From NCBI RefSeq assembly GCF_000741645.1, contig NZ_JGZD01000008.1:172970-236969 (forward strand): DNA of 64,000 nt, read 5' to 3'. Shown one piece after another: positions 18,451 through 25,374 of this stretch. The translations under genes were made by a program, and so were the position numbers. The notes under the pieces were generated by a model. The model saw only the letters and a program-made list of their open reading frames with translations, was not told the origin of the DNA and did not search any database. This DNA comes from Bifidobacterium minimum. Lineage in GTDB: Bacteria; Actinomycetota; Actinomycetes; Actinomycetales; Bifidobacteriaceae. The first letter of the stretch is position 1; every line of letters begins with the position of its first letter.

Positions 18451-19197
18451 TCACAGCCACCCCTCGCGGATGGGCTGGCGTCCATGCGACTCCAGCCAGG
18501 TGTTGAAGGACCGGCGCCACCGTTCATGCGCCTGACGCTGCCAGTCCATCAGATTTCCCAGCGGCATCCGTGCCACGGTGGGGTACAGTTCGGACATCGC
18601 GGGGATGAGATCGACCGCCGCTATCGTGTCGGCAAGCGCGTCATGGAACCGCCCGTCAGGTTCTATCCCGTAGTATTCGGTGGTGTCGGACAGGGTCCGC
18701 CGCCCTCGTCGGGTCGATACAGCACGGTCGATGACCAGGGGGTCGATGACCAGCGGCATCTCGACGTCGGGCAGCTTCCACCTTTTCAGGTCGGCATGGA
18801 CCATGCCCACGTCGAAGGGGGCGTTGTAGGCGAGCAGGGGGATGGACCTCCTCTGGGCCGCCGCGATGATCGCGCCGATCTCGTCAAGGGCGGCCTCGGG
18901 CTCCTGCCCGTTGAGCGCGACGAACTCGTCCGTGAAGCCGTTGACGCGCGACGCTCCGGGGCTGATGGGACGGTGGGGGTTGATCAGCCATGAGGCGCAT
19001 GTCTGCGCGTGGTGGTCGGCCCCCGCGCCGCGCGGACGCAGCACCAGCGATGCGGAGACGATGGAATCCCGTCCCACGGCCGCACCCGTCGTCTCCGTGT
19101 CGAATCCCAGAATCGCCGATTCGCGCAGGGGCGTGTCCTCCCTCTGCTCCGGGATGTCGTCGATCGCGCGGTGAAGGGTGTCAAAGGATGAATCCAT
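18451..19197 (-). CDS. DEDDh-family 3'-5' exonuclease (DnaQ-like)
   Basis: A 248-residue exonuclease. Exo I is GFDTETTG, exo II is AYNAPFDVGMVHADL and exo III is FHDALADTIAAVDLI; these supply the two-metal DEDD residues and the histidine of the DEDDh group. Such stand-alone proteins may act in proofreading or repair; the exact substrate is not evident. The ATG at 19197 is preceded at exactly seven bases by CACAAT, a -10-like box, and there is no usable RBS, so the message is probably leaderless; an ATG at 19206 lies inside that box. It is the first gene of the exonuclease-murE-femAB strand block. Confidence 0.85.
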   Translation of the reverse strand: MDSSFDTLHRAIDDIPEQREDTPLRESAILGFDTETTGAAVGRDSIVSASLVLRPRGAGADHHAQTCASWLINPHRPISPGASRVNGFTDEFVALNGQEPEAALDEIGAIIAAAQRRSIPLLAYNAPFDVGMVHADLKRWKLPDVEMPLVIDPLVIDRAVSTRRGRRTLSDTTEYYGIEPDGRFHDALADTIAAVDLIPAMSELYPTVARMPLGNLMDWQRQAHERWRRSFNTWLESHGRQPIREGWL

Positions 19198-19204
19198 GCC
19201 CCTC

Positions 19205-19210
19205 ATTGTG
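19205..19210 (-). promoter_or_regulatory. -10-like box, leaderless start of exonuclease gene
   Basis: CACAAT on the minus strand ends seven bases before the ATG at 19197. The same spacing recurs at several other genes in this window. Confidence 0.45.
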
Positions 19211-19337
19211 CCCGGGCAAAATGACAATGGAGGCGTGCGCGCCGTGTCGCGCCTTCCTGCCGCGCTCCGCCCGACAGCATCCGCCCCGTGCGACCATATG
19301 GCGTCACATGCCGGGTCGTGACCGGTGCGGGGGAGTT

Positions 19338-19343
19338 TAGAAT
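19338..19343 (+). promoter_or_regulatory. -10-like box at sigH
   Basis: TAGAAT ends seven bases before an in-frame GTG at 19351, the leaderless pattern seen elsewhere here. It also overlaps the ATG at 19342, for which a GGGGAG lies at six bases, so two start modes are possible. Confidence 0.4.
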
Positions 19344-20049
19344 GAGGGATGTGAAGGACGAACGGCAGGAGAGCGTGGCGCAGAAGCGCGCCCGCTTCGA
19401 GAGGCTCGCTCTTCCGGCGGTCAACGCGTTGTATCGCCAGGCCATGAGGCTGACCAACAATCCGGAGGACGCGCAGGATCTGGTTCAGGACACCTTCGAA
19501 AGGGCGTTCAAGGCCTTTGATGGTTTCCAGCCGGGAAGCAACTTCGAGGCGTGGATGTCGACGATCGAGCGCAACGCCTTCTTCAACCAGTACGCCAAGG
19601 CGAAGCGACGTCCCAAGCGCGCCAATGATTCGACCGGCGAGTACAACGACTGGGACATCTATTCGGCGTCGGGGCATAGTTCCGGGGGACTGAAGTCCGC
19701 GGAGCAGGAGTATCTCGACGCGTTCGCCCCCGAGGAGATCATGCGCGCGTTGGCCGCGCTGAACCCCGAACGACGTCAGGTCTTCATCGACGCCGCAATC
19801 GACGGGAAAAGCTATCAGCAGGTCGCCGATGAGCAGGGCGTTCCCATCGGCACGGTGATGAGCCGGTTGAACCGCGCGCGTGCCCAGCTCCGCCATGAGC
19901 TCGCGGCGTATGCGGCCAGCAGGGGATATGGGAGAGCGAAGACCGCTGGGTCTTCACCATCCGCGAACGCGGCGCCGGAGGGCAGCGACCATAATGGTGA
20001 CAGAACGTTGAATGTTATGGAAGGTGCCATGGAAGGGAAGTCGGCATGA
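19342..20049 (+). CDS. sigH: RNA polymerase sigma factor, SigR/SigH-type ECF
   Basis: A 235-residue sigma factor. Region 2 reads ALYRQAMRLTNNPEDAQDLVQDTFERAFKAFDGFQPGSNFEAWM, and region 4 reads ALAALNPERRQVFIDAAIDGKSYQQVADEQGVPIGTVMSRLNRARAQLR; both closely follow the actinobacterial SigR/SigH group that controls the thiol-oxidative stress regulon. The linker is normal and a disordered tail of about 35 residues follows. Start ATG 19342 has GGGGAG six bases upstream; GTG 19351 is the alternative leaderless start. It overlaps the next gene by ATGA, the usual coupling of a sigma factor with its anti-sigma factor. The gene is divergent from the exonuclease gene. Confidence 0.9.
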   Translation: MRDVKDERQESVAQKRARFERLALPAVNALYRQAMRLTNNPEDAQDLVQDTFERAFKAFDGFQPGSNFEAWMSTIERNAFFNQYAKAKRRPKRANDSTGEYNDWDIYSASGHSSGGLKSAEQEYLDAFAPEEIMRALAALNPERRQVFIDAAIDGKSYQQVADEQGVPIGTVMSRLNRARAQLRHELAAYAASRGYGRAKTAGSSPSANAAPEGSDHNGDRTLNVMEGAMEGKSA

Positions 20050-20462
20050 GCGCAAGCATGGAGGGCCGCGATGATGGCGGTGGCCGTGTCTCGATCGCCT
20101 CGGTGTCGCATTCCCATATTCGCGTCGAGGGCATCGAGGCCGAAGGCCACGGGGGATCCTCCGACTGTCCGTGCGCCGATTCCGCGGGCATGGACGTCGT
20201 CGTGCGGTCCTCGGTCGAGGTGACCGTCGATGTGGAGCAGTCGTCGTCCTCCGAGCTCATCGAGGAGGACGCGGTTCCCGGGGCTTCGGGGCGTTCCTCC
20301 GAGCGCTGCTTCGACCCCGAATGCTCGTGTGACGAACGCGAACGGGCCCTTATCGAGATGCTACGGGCCTATCTTCGTCCCACGACGGCTCCCGAGTGCC
20401 TGCTGCGGCGTCTGAGGGACACCATCGACCATTGCTGTCACGACGAGATCGGTGACGACTAG
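20046..20462 (+). CDS. Probable anti-sigma factor partner of SigH
   Basis: A 138-residue hydrophilic protein with eight cysteines (41, 43, 88, 93, 95, 118, 130, 131). The C-terminal half, CFDPECSCDERERALIEMLRAYLR then CLLRRLRDTIDHCCHDE, looks like a small helical zinc- or thiol-controlled domain such as RsrA, but the exact H-x3-C-x2-C zinc motif is not present, and the N-terminal 85 residues are unrecognised. The assignment rests mainly on position: ATGA overlap directly after the sigR-like gene. If right, it would hold the sigma factor inactive until cysteine oxidation. A terminator hairpin follows at 20589. Confidence 0.6.
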   Translation: MSASMEGRDDGGGRVSIASVSHSHIRVEGIEAEGHGGSSDCPCADSAGMDVVVRSSVEVTVDVEQSSSSELIEEDAVPGASGRSSERCFDPECSCDERERALIEMLRAYLRPTTAPECLLRRLRDTIDHCCHDEIGDD

Positions 20463-20588
20463 GGATTCCGTGTGGTGGCTTCCGGAACGTCGTTTCCGCG
20501 ACAGAGTTGCAGGGTTGATGTTTGAGGCTACTGGGAACTGTGACGATGCCGAGAAGCTGTGACGGGGAAGAGGCCCCAGGATACGGAA

Positions 20589-20616
20589 GAGGTCCGGAGG
20601 ATGTCCTCCGGACCTC
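20589..20616. terminator. Terminator hairpin after the sigma/anti-sigma pair
   Basis: GAGGTCCGGAGGA and its exact complement form a 13-base stem separated by only two bases, so the real loop is made from the innermost pairs. It lies 126 bases after the anti-sigma stop and also downstream of the convergent bL37 gene. Confidence 0.7.
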
Positions 20617-20725
20617 GTGTGCTGGCGGTCGTTGCTGTGCGACCACCGTCGGCGGCCGATGATGGGTGGCCCTTGACGGGATTCCATCGATGCCTGCGAC
20701 ATCCTCGATGAGGACGACAGGGCTC

Positions 20726-20800
20726 TCAGGCGTTTGGCCTTTTGCCGTGGTTGGCGGCCTTCTTGCGACGATCCTTGCGCTTGCGTCCGCGCATACCCAT
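20726..20800 (-). CDS. Ribosomal protein bL37, 24 residues
   Basis: A 24-codon gene reading MGMRGRKRKDRRKKAANHG then KRPNA. The basic stretch and the ANHGKRPNA ending match the small actinobacterial large-subunit protein bL37 first seen in mycobacterial ribosome structures. It has a strong RBS, AAGGAG, seven bases before the ATG, and its own promoter at 20839-20867. It is easily missed because of its size. The short length and high Lys/Arg content fit binding to 23S rRNA. Confidence 0.88.
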   Translation of the reverse strand: MGMRGRKRKDRRKKAANHGKRPNA

Positions 20801-20838
20801 GATGGACTCCTTCACTTGACTGTTGACGAACCCTCGGA

Positions 20839-20867
20839 ATTATCGCACAAACCTCAGACCTGCACAA
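20839..20867 (-). promoter_or_regulatory. Promoter of the bL37 gene
   Basis: On the minus strand TTGTGC (20862-20867), 17 bases of spacer, then GATAAT (20839-20844). The spacing is ideal and both boxes are close to consensus. The predicted leader is about 30 bases and carries the AAGGAG RBS. Confidence 0.7.
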
Positions 20868-20959
20868 TGCGACGGCGCCGAAGGGCCGTCGTTCCAGCCG
20901 GATGACAGGCGGTCGTCCGATGGGGGATAACCGCCCGTCGGGACGTCGTCGCCGATGGG

Positions 20960-21919
20960 TCAGGACGCGTCGTCGATGGACGCGGATATCCCCACCGTGG
21001 TCGAGACGGTCTCATCGGGATGGATGACCGTCAGATCGATGCCGGTGTTGAAGGCGTTGGCATAGGCCGTTTGCGGCTCCACGGCGATGCCTGCGGGCCG
21101 GGTCTTCTCGGGGAAGCCCGTTCCCGTGCACACCTGGAAGGATGTGACGGTGGAATCCCCATGGATGCCCACGGTCATGCCGTCGGGCCGGATCAGCCTC
21201 GCCGTCGCGTGCCCCGACTCGTCCCGGAGCAGATCCGTCCATGCGTCGTCGAAATGGCGTCCCTCCATGATGGTGGATTCGCGCAGGTCGTATGCCGTGC
21301 CATCGACGGGTTCGGTCCCGGTGGGAAGGAGGCGGTCGTCGACCGTCACATGGGTGTCCGCGGGGATGGTAAGCGCGCACCGCCCGTTGTCGGACTCGAT
21401 CCGGTCGCCGTATCCGTTGAGCCCATTGGCGATCCACGGATGGATGGCCATGGCCCAGGGGGCGTTCGCACTCCCGTGGTTCCAGGCCTTGACCGTGAGA
21501 CCAAGACCTTCGTCGTCAAGCGTATAGGTGGCGTTGACGATGACGTCGAAGGGGTATCCCGGGATGTTCGGTGCGCGCCATGTCAGCTCGACCTGCGTCT
21601 CCGAGGCGCTCACCGGAGTCCAGAGGGAGCGGTAGCCGTATCCATGGATCGCGTTGTGCCGGTCGTGCTCGTCGATGGGCAGGCTGTGGGCGACGCCCTC
21701 GAAGGAATATTCGCCGTCGGCGATACGGTTCGGGAAGGGGATGAGTAGCTGGCCCCTGCTGACGGTCACCGTGTCGTTGGCTCCGAAGGGGATGATCACG
21801 TCCCTGCCCTTGTATGTCAGGGACCGTAGGGCCGCTCCCTGCTGCGTGACCACGGCCCTGTAGTCGCCTGACTCGATGATGTACTGATTTCCTGAGCGTG
21901 GAGGGAGTGAAAAAGACAT
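20960..21919 (-). CDS. Aldose 1-epimerase family protein
   Basis: A 319-residue galactose-mutarotase-like enzyme expected to interconvert the alpha and beta anomers of hexoses. Seen: GAALRSLTYKGRDVIIPFG, LIPFPNRIADGEYSFEG, the HNAIHGYGYRSLW block with a catalytic-type histidine, MAIHPWI with the second histidine, and AVEPQTAYANAFNTG with the catalytic-type glutamate. Start is ATG 21919 with GAAGGA before it; a longer frame to 21994 adds unrelated residues. It stands alone, divergent from ispH. Sugar specificity cannot be told, but galactose or glucose would fit bifidobacterial metabolism. Confidence 0.85.
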   Translation of the reverse strand: MSFSLPPRSGNQYIIESGDYRAVVTQQGAALRSLTYKGRDVIIPFGANDTVTVSRGQLLIPFPNRIADGEYSFEGVAHSLPIDEHDRHNAIHGYGYRSLWTPVSASETQVELTWRAPNIPGYPFDVIVNATYTLDDEGLGLTVKAWNHGSANAPWAMAIHPWIANGLNGYGDRIESDNGRCALTIPADTHVTVDDRLLPTGTEPVDGTAYDLRESTIMEGRHFDDAWTDLLRDESGHATARLIRPDGMTVGIHGDSTVTSFQVCTGTGFPEKTRPAGIAVEPQTAYANAFNTGIDLTVIHPDETVSTTVGISASIDDAS

Positions 21920-22082
21920 AGCCAATCCTTCGTAGTGTGTTTGTAGTGTGTTCGTAGTGTGGCGTCGTGCCGCGATTCCTCCGTTGGCGCGCACGACCTG
22001 TGCGCCTCATCAGTGTAGTCCCGCGGCCGTTATCCCGGTGATGGGAATTTGATAGGGTATTGAGCCGACGAAAGGCGGTGCG

Positions 22083-23114
22083 ATGGCTGGACGGATAATA
22101 CTCGCCGATCCACGGGGGTTCTGCGCGGGGGTCGACAGGGCCATCCTTGCGGTGAGGACCATACTGTCCTCCGAGGCAGAGCACGCAATGAGGCCGGGAT
22201 TCCCTCCCGTGTTTGTGCGTCGACAGATCGTCCATAACCGCCATGTCGTCGAGGATCTCGCGTCCCAGGGCGCCGTGTTCGTCGATGAGCTGGCCCAGAT
22301 CCCCCAGGATGCGGTGGATGCGGGGGTGCCGGTGGTGTTCTCGGCGCATGGCGTCTCGCCGGTCGTGCAGGAGGAGGCCCGTCGACGGGGCATGCGCATC
22401 ATTGATGCGACGTGCCCGCTGGTGAGCAAGGTCCATCGCGAGGTGCTCCGATTCGTCCGTGAGGGATATGAGATCGTCTACATCGGGCATCATGGCCATG
22501 ACGAGGCCGTGGGGGTCATCGGAGAGGCGCCGGAGCGGGTCCATCTTGTCGACGGAATCGAGGACGCGCGCGCGCTGGAGTTCGCTCCGGACCAGCGGCT
22601 GGTGTTGCTGACGCAGACCACGTTGAGCGTCGATGAGACCGCCGACGTGGTGGCTGCGCTCAAGGCCCGCTTCCCGTGGATCGAGGAGCCTCCCAGCTCT
22701 GATATCTGCTATGCGACGCAGAACAGGCAGACGGCGGTCAAGCAGGTGGCCGGACAATCCGACTGCGTGGTCATCGTCGGCTCGGCCAATTCCTCGAATT
22801 CGGTGCGTCTGATGGAGGTCGCGCAGCAGGAGCTTCCACCGGCGGGCCGCGCGTACCGTATCGACGATGCGTCGGAGATGTCGCGTGAGTGGTTCGCCGG
22901 AGCCCATACGGTCGGGGTGTCCTCCGGGGCGTCGGTTCCCGAGGAACTGGTGTCCGGCGTCGTCGCGGCGCTGGAGCGATGGGGTTTCACCGACGTCGAA
23001 TACGCGGGAGGGATCAAGGAGACGGTGCATTTCGTGATGCCGTCGGCGTTGCGGGGAAGGAGCGGCGCGTCGGGGGCGGACGTCCGATGGCGTTCGTCGG
23101 GACCGCGCGCCTGA
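22083..23114 (+). CDS. ispH: 4-hydroxy-3-methylbut-2-enyl diphosphate reductase
   Basis: Last enzyme of the MEP isoprenoid pathway, making IPP and DMAPP with a 4Fe-4S cluster. All three cluster cysteines are visible: DPRGFCAGVDRA, IDATCPLVSKVH and SDICYATQNRQTAV. Catalytic histidines lie in FSAHGVSP and GHHGHDEAVGV, with the proton-donor glutamate in the latter. SANSSNSVRLMEVA and GVSSGASVPEELV complete the family pattern. Length 343 residues; AAAGGCGG precedes ATG 22083. The last 20 residues are Ser/Gly/Arg-rich and beyond the normal family end. Confidence 0.95.
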   Translation: MAGRIILADPRGFCAGVDRAILAVRTILSSEAEHAMRPGFPPVFVRRQIVHNRHVVEDLASQGAVFVDELAQIPQDAVDAGVPVVFSAHGVSPVVQEEARRRGMRIIDATCPLVSKVHREVLRFVREGYEIVYIGHHGHDEAVGVIGEAPERVHLVDGIEDARALEFAPDQRLVLLTQTTLSVDETADVVAALKARFPWIEEPPSSDICYATQNRQTAVKQVAGQSDCVVIVGSANSSNSVRLMEVAQQELPPAGRAYRIDDASEMSREWFAGAHTVGVSSGASVPEELVSGVVAALERWGFTDVEYAGGIKETVHFVMPSALRGRSGASGADVRWRSSGPRA

Positions 23115-23463
23115 GTTCGGGAAGCGGCCCGCGGAGGTCTGCCGCGGAGGTCGTCCAGTCCTCCGCGGCCATTCTCGCGGGTTGCTGATCTTTCCAGGTC
23201 TTCCCGGACCTTCCAAGGTCTTCTCAGGCCTTTCTATCTTCCCAGAGCTTCCTTATCTTTTTCCAGACTTTCCCTATTCTCCCAGACCTCTCTGTATCCC
23301 TTCAGGCCTTTCTCGATCCTTCCAGATTTTCCTCTTCTCGGTTTCCTCTTCCGGATTCCTTCTCCTGGCTTCAGGCATACGCCGCGATGCCGGCTGGTGT
23401 CCCGATCGGCCACTTCTCGATCGTCCGCATCCTAGGTCGTCCGCATCCTCGATCGTCCGCATC
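23115..23463. other. Intergenic region: pyrimidine-rich tract and tandem repeats
   Basis: No gene is seen. From about 23185 to 23375 the plus strand is almost continuous C/T-rich sequence built from imperfect CTTCC/CAGGC(C)TTTC units. From about 23409 to the end of the gap the motif CGTCCGCATCCT recurs about every 17 bases. The area separates convergent ispH and the YbaK-type gene and may act as a transcription end region, but no classic hairpin was found. Confidence 0.6.
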
Positions 23464-23475
23464 CTAGATCGTCCG
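23409..23475. repeat. Imperfect tandem repeat, about four copies of a 17-base unit
   Basis: Units of the form GATCGTCCGCATCCTAG, with single-base variants, run head to tail and extend into the last codons of the YbaK-type gene; the final copy carries its stop codon. It suggests local duplication of the 3' end of that gene. Confidence 0.7.
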
Positions 23476-23967
23476 CAGATGGGCGGTGGAGGCGTCGAGA
23501 ACGGTGAGAAGGTCGGAGGGGGAGAGTCCGACGTCGAACCCACGCTTCCCTCCCGATACGAGAATCTCATCATAGGCGAGGGCGCTGTCGTCAAGAACGG
23601 TTCGGTGTCGTGTGCGCTGTCCGAATGGGGATATCCCGCCCAGAACGTAGCCGCTCTCTCGCTGGGCCAGCGCCGGATCGGCCATGGTCGCCTTCTTTGC
23701 GCCGACGGCGGCGGCAAGCGCCTTGAGATCCAGATGGCCATTGACCGGCACGATGCCGATGACGCGTTCGGCTCCTATATCGGCCATCAGCGTTTTGAAA
23801 ATCTGCCCGGCGTCGAATCCGAGCCTCATCGCGGCCTCCAGACCATATCCGGAGTCCATATGGTCGCGGGAATGCTCATATTCATAGATGTGGAAGGGGG
23901 TTCCGGCGCGTTCGAGCTGCACCGTCGCCGGTGTCGATCCTTTGCCGGAGTGATGTGACTTGCCCAT
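23464..23967 (-). CDS. ybaK: YbaK/EbsC-type Cys-tRNA(Pro) deacylase
   Basis: A 167-residue aminoacyl-tRNA editing domain protein that removes cysteine wrongly attached to tRNA-Pro. Family features: YEYEHSRDHMDSGYGLEAAMRLGFDAGQIFKTLMADI with the conserved lysine, IVPVNGHLDLKALAAAVGAKKATMADP, and RESGYVLGGISPFGQRTRHRTVLD. Start is ATG 23967, preceded at exactly seven bases by TAGAAC and without an RBS, so it is probably leaderless; the frame continues to 24120 but the extra residues are low-quality. It ends inside a tandem repeat. Confidence 0.87.
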   Translation of the reverse strand: MGKSHHSGKGSTPATVQLERAGTPFHIYEYEHSRDHMDSGYGLEAAMRLGFDAGQIFKTLMADIGAERVIGIVPVNGHLDLKALAAAVGAKKATMADPALAQRESGYVLGGISPFGQRTRHRTVLDDSALAYDEILVSGGKRGFDVGLSPSDLLTVLDASTAHLRTI

Positions 23968-23974
23968 GCCAGTA

Positions 23975-23980
23975 GTTCTA
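23975..23980 (-). promoter_or_regulatory. -10-like box, leaderless start of the YbaK-type gene
   Basis: TAGAAC on the minus strand ends seven bases before ATG 23967. Confidence 0.45.
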
Positions 23981-24137
23981 GCGCAAGGTCTGAATCTGGC
24001 ATCTCGCGGAGCGGGTCGGGGGATCGTCGGGCCGTGCGGCGTCCCTGTCTGATTCGGCGGGCGATCGCGCGATCGGCGGCGGTGCAGGGAGCGGCCGTGG
24101 AAGTCCCGGAGGTCGGCCATGGGATCGGGTATGGAGC

Positions 24138-24162
24138 GGAATCGGATACGGAATCGGATACG
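24138..24162. repeat. 12-bp direct repeat, two copies
   Basis: GGAATCGGATAC occurs twice in tandem, next to a degenerate third copy (GGGATCGGGTAT) at 24121-24132. It lies between the gap gene and the YbaK-type gene. Confidence 0.7.
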
Positions 24163-24165
24163 CCG

Positions 24166-24197
24166 AAGGGGCCCGTCCCGGTGGGAACGGACCCCTT
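24166..24197 (-). terminator. Terminator hairpin downstream of gap
   Basis: AAGGGG at 24166-24171 pairs with CCCCTT at 24192-24197, and inner bases CCGT/ACGG extend the stem with two mismatches. It lies 55 bases after the gap stop on the minus strand. Confidence 0.6.
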
Positions 24198-24251
24198 TCC
24201 GTTGTGTCAGCGCTTGGCTAGATCAATCGAGATCCGTCCACGCGAGCCGGC

Positions 24252-25307
24252 TCACTCCGCGATTTCCGCGAAGTACAGCAGGGTGCGGATCATGTTGCAG
24301 GTGAATCCGTACTCGTTGTCGTACCACGACACGGTGCGGGCGAGCGTTACTCCGTCGACCGCGTTGACATCCGTCTGCGTGGGATCGAAGACGCCGCCGT
24401 GGGTGTCCCCGACGATGTCGGACGAGACGATGCCGTCAGCGTTGTATCCGTAGAAGTCGGTGGTGGAGAACGCCTCCTTGAAGGCGGCGTTGATCTCATC
24501 GACCGTGGCCGGGGCGTTCAGCACGGAGGTGAGCTCGGTGACGGATCCGTCCGGGACCTGGATGCGCTGGGCGTGGCCCTGCAGCTTGCCGTTGACCGAG
24601 GGGACGACCTTGCCGATGGCCTTGGCGGCACCGGTCGAATGGGGGATCGTGTTGATCGCGGCGGCGCGGTTGTTGCGCTCCTTCGGGAAACGCGGTCCAT
24701 CGAGGATCATCTGGGTGCCGGTGTAGGCGTGGATGGTCGTCATGAAGCCGGCCTTGATACCCCACTTCTCGTCGAGCAGCTTGACCATCGCGGCAAGGGA
24801 GTTCGTGGTGCAGGATCCGGCGGAGACGATCGCGTCGGAGGGCTTGAGGATGCCCTCGTTCACGCCGAACACGACGGTGGGGGTGGTCTCGTCCTTCGCC
24901 GGAGCGGAGATCAGGACCTTCTTGGCGCCCGCGTTGATGTGGGCCTGGGACTTCTCCGCCGAGGTGTAGAAGCCGGTGCACTCGAGCACGAACTCGACGC
25001 CGTCGTTCTTGACCCACGGGATGTTGTTGGCGTCCTTCTCGGCATAGACCTTGTAGGATTTGCCGTCGACGACGATGGAGTCGTCGGTGGAGGTGACCTC
25101 GACGGGGGTTCCGTCATCGTGACGGAAGGTTCCATGGGTGCTGTCGTACTTGAGCAGATAGGCCAGCATGGACGGCGTGGTCAAATCGTTGATGGCTGCG
25201 ACCTCGATGTCACCGGCCTCCCCGCCCCGGGCCTGCAGCTCGAAGATGCGGCGGAACGCGAGACGACCGATGCGGCCGAAGCCGTTGATACCAATCTTTA
25301 CTGTCAT
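24252..25307 (-). CDS. gap: Glyceraldehyde-3-phosphate dehydrogenase, type I
   Basis: Glycolytic enzyme, 351 residues, making 1,3-bisphosphoglycerate with NAD+. INGFGRIGRLAFRRI is the nucleotide-binding start; SAGSCTTNSLAAMVKLL holds the catalytic cysteine; HAYTGTQMILDGP and RNNRAAAINTIPHSTGAAKAIGKV are typical; WYDNEYGF closes the protein. Start ATG 25307 follows AAGGGAG at a good distance; the frame is open to 25355 but without family similarity. It lies 67 bases after the thiamine pyrophosphokinase-ArsC gene on the same strand, and may have its own promoter. Confidence 0.97.
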   Translation of the reverse strand: MTVKIGINGFGRIGRLAFRRIFELQARGGEAGDIEVAAINDLTTPSMLAYLLKYDSTHGTFRHDDGTPVEVTSTDDSIVVDGKSYKVYAEKDANNIPWVKNDGVEFVLECTGFYTSAEKSQAHINAGAKKVLISAPAKDETTPTVVFGVNEGILKPSDAIVSAGSCTTNSLAAMVKLLDEKWGIKAGFMTTIHAYTGTQMILDGPRFPKERNNRAAAINTIPHSTGAAKAIGKVVPSVNGKLQGHAQRIQVPDGSVTELTSVLNAPATVDEINAAFKEAFSTTDFYGYNADGIVSSDIVGDTHGGVFDPTQTDVNAVDGVTLARTVSWYDNEYGFTCNMIRTLLYFAEIAE

Positions 25308-25374
25308 GTATGTCTCCCTTAGGGATTCGGATCCGGGATGCGCGAAAAGCACCACGGCCTTGGTTTACCGACAG

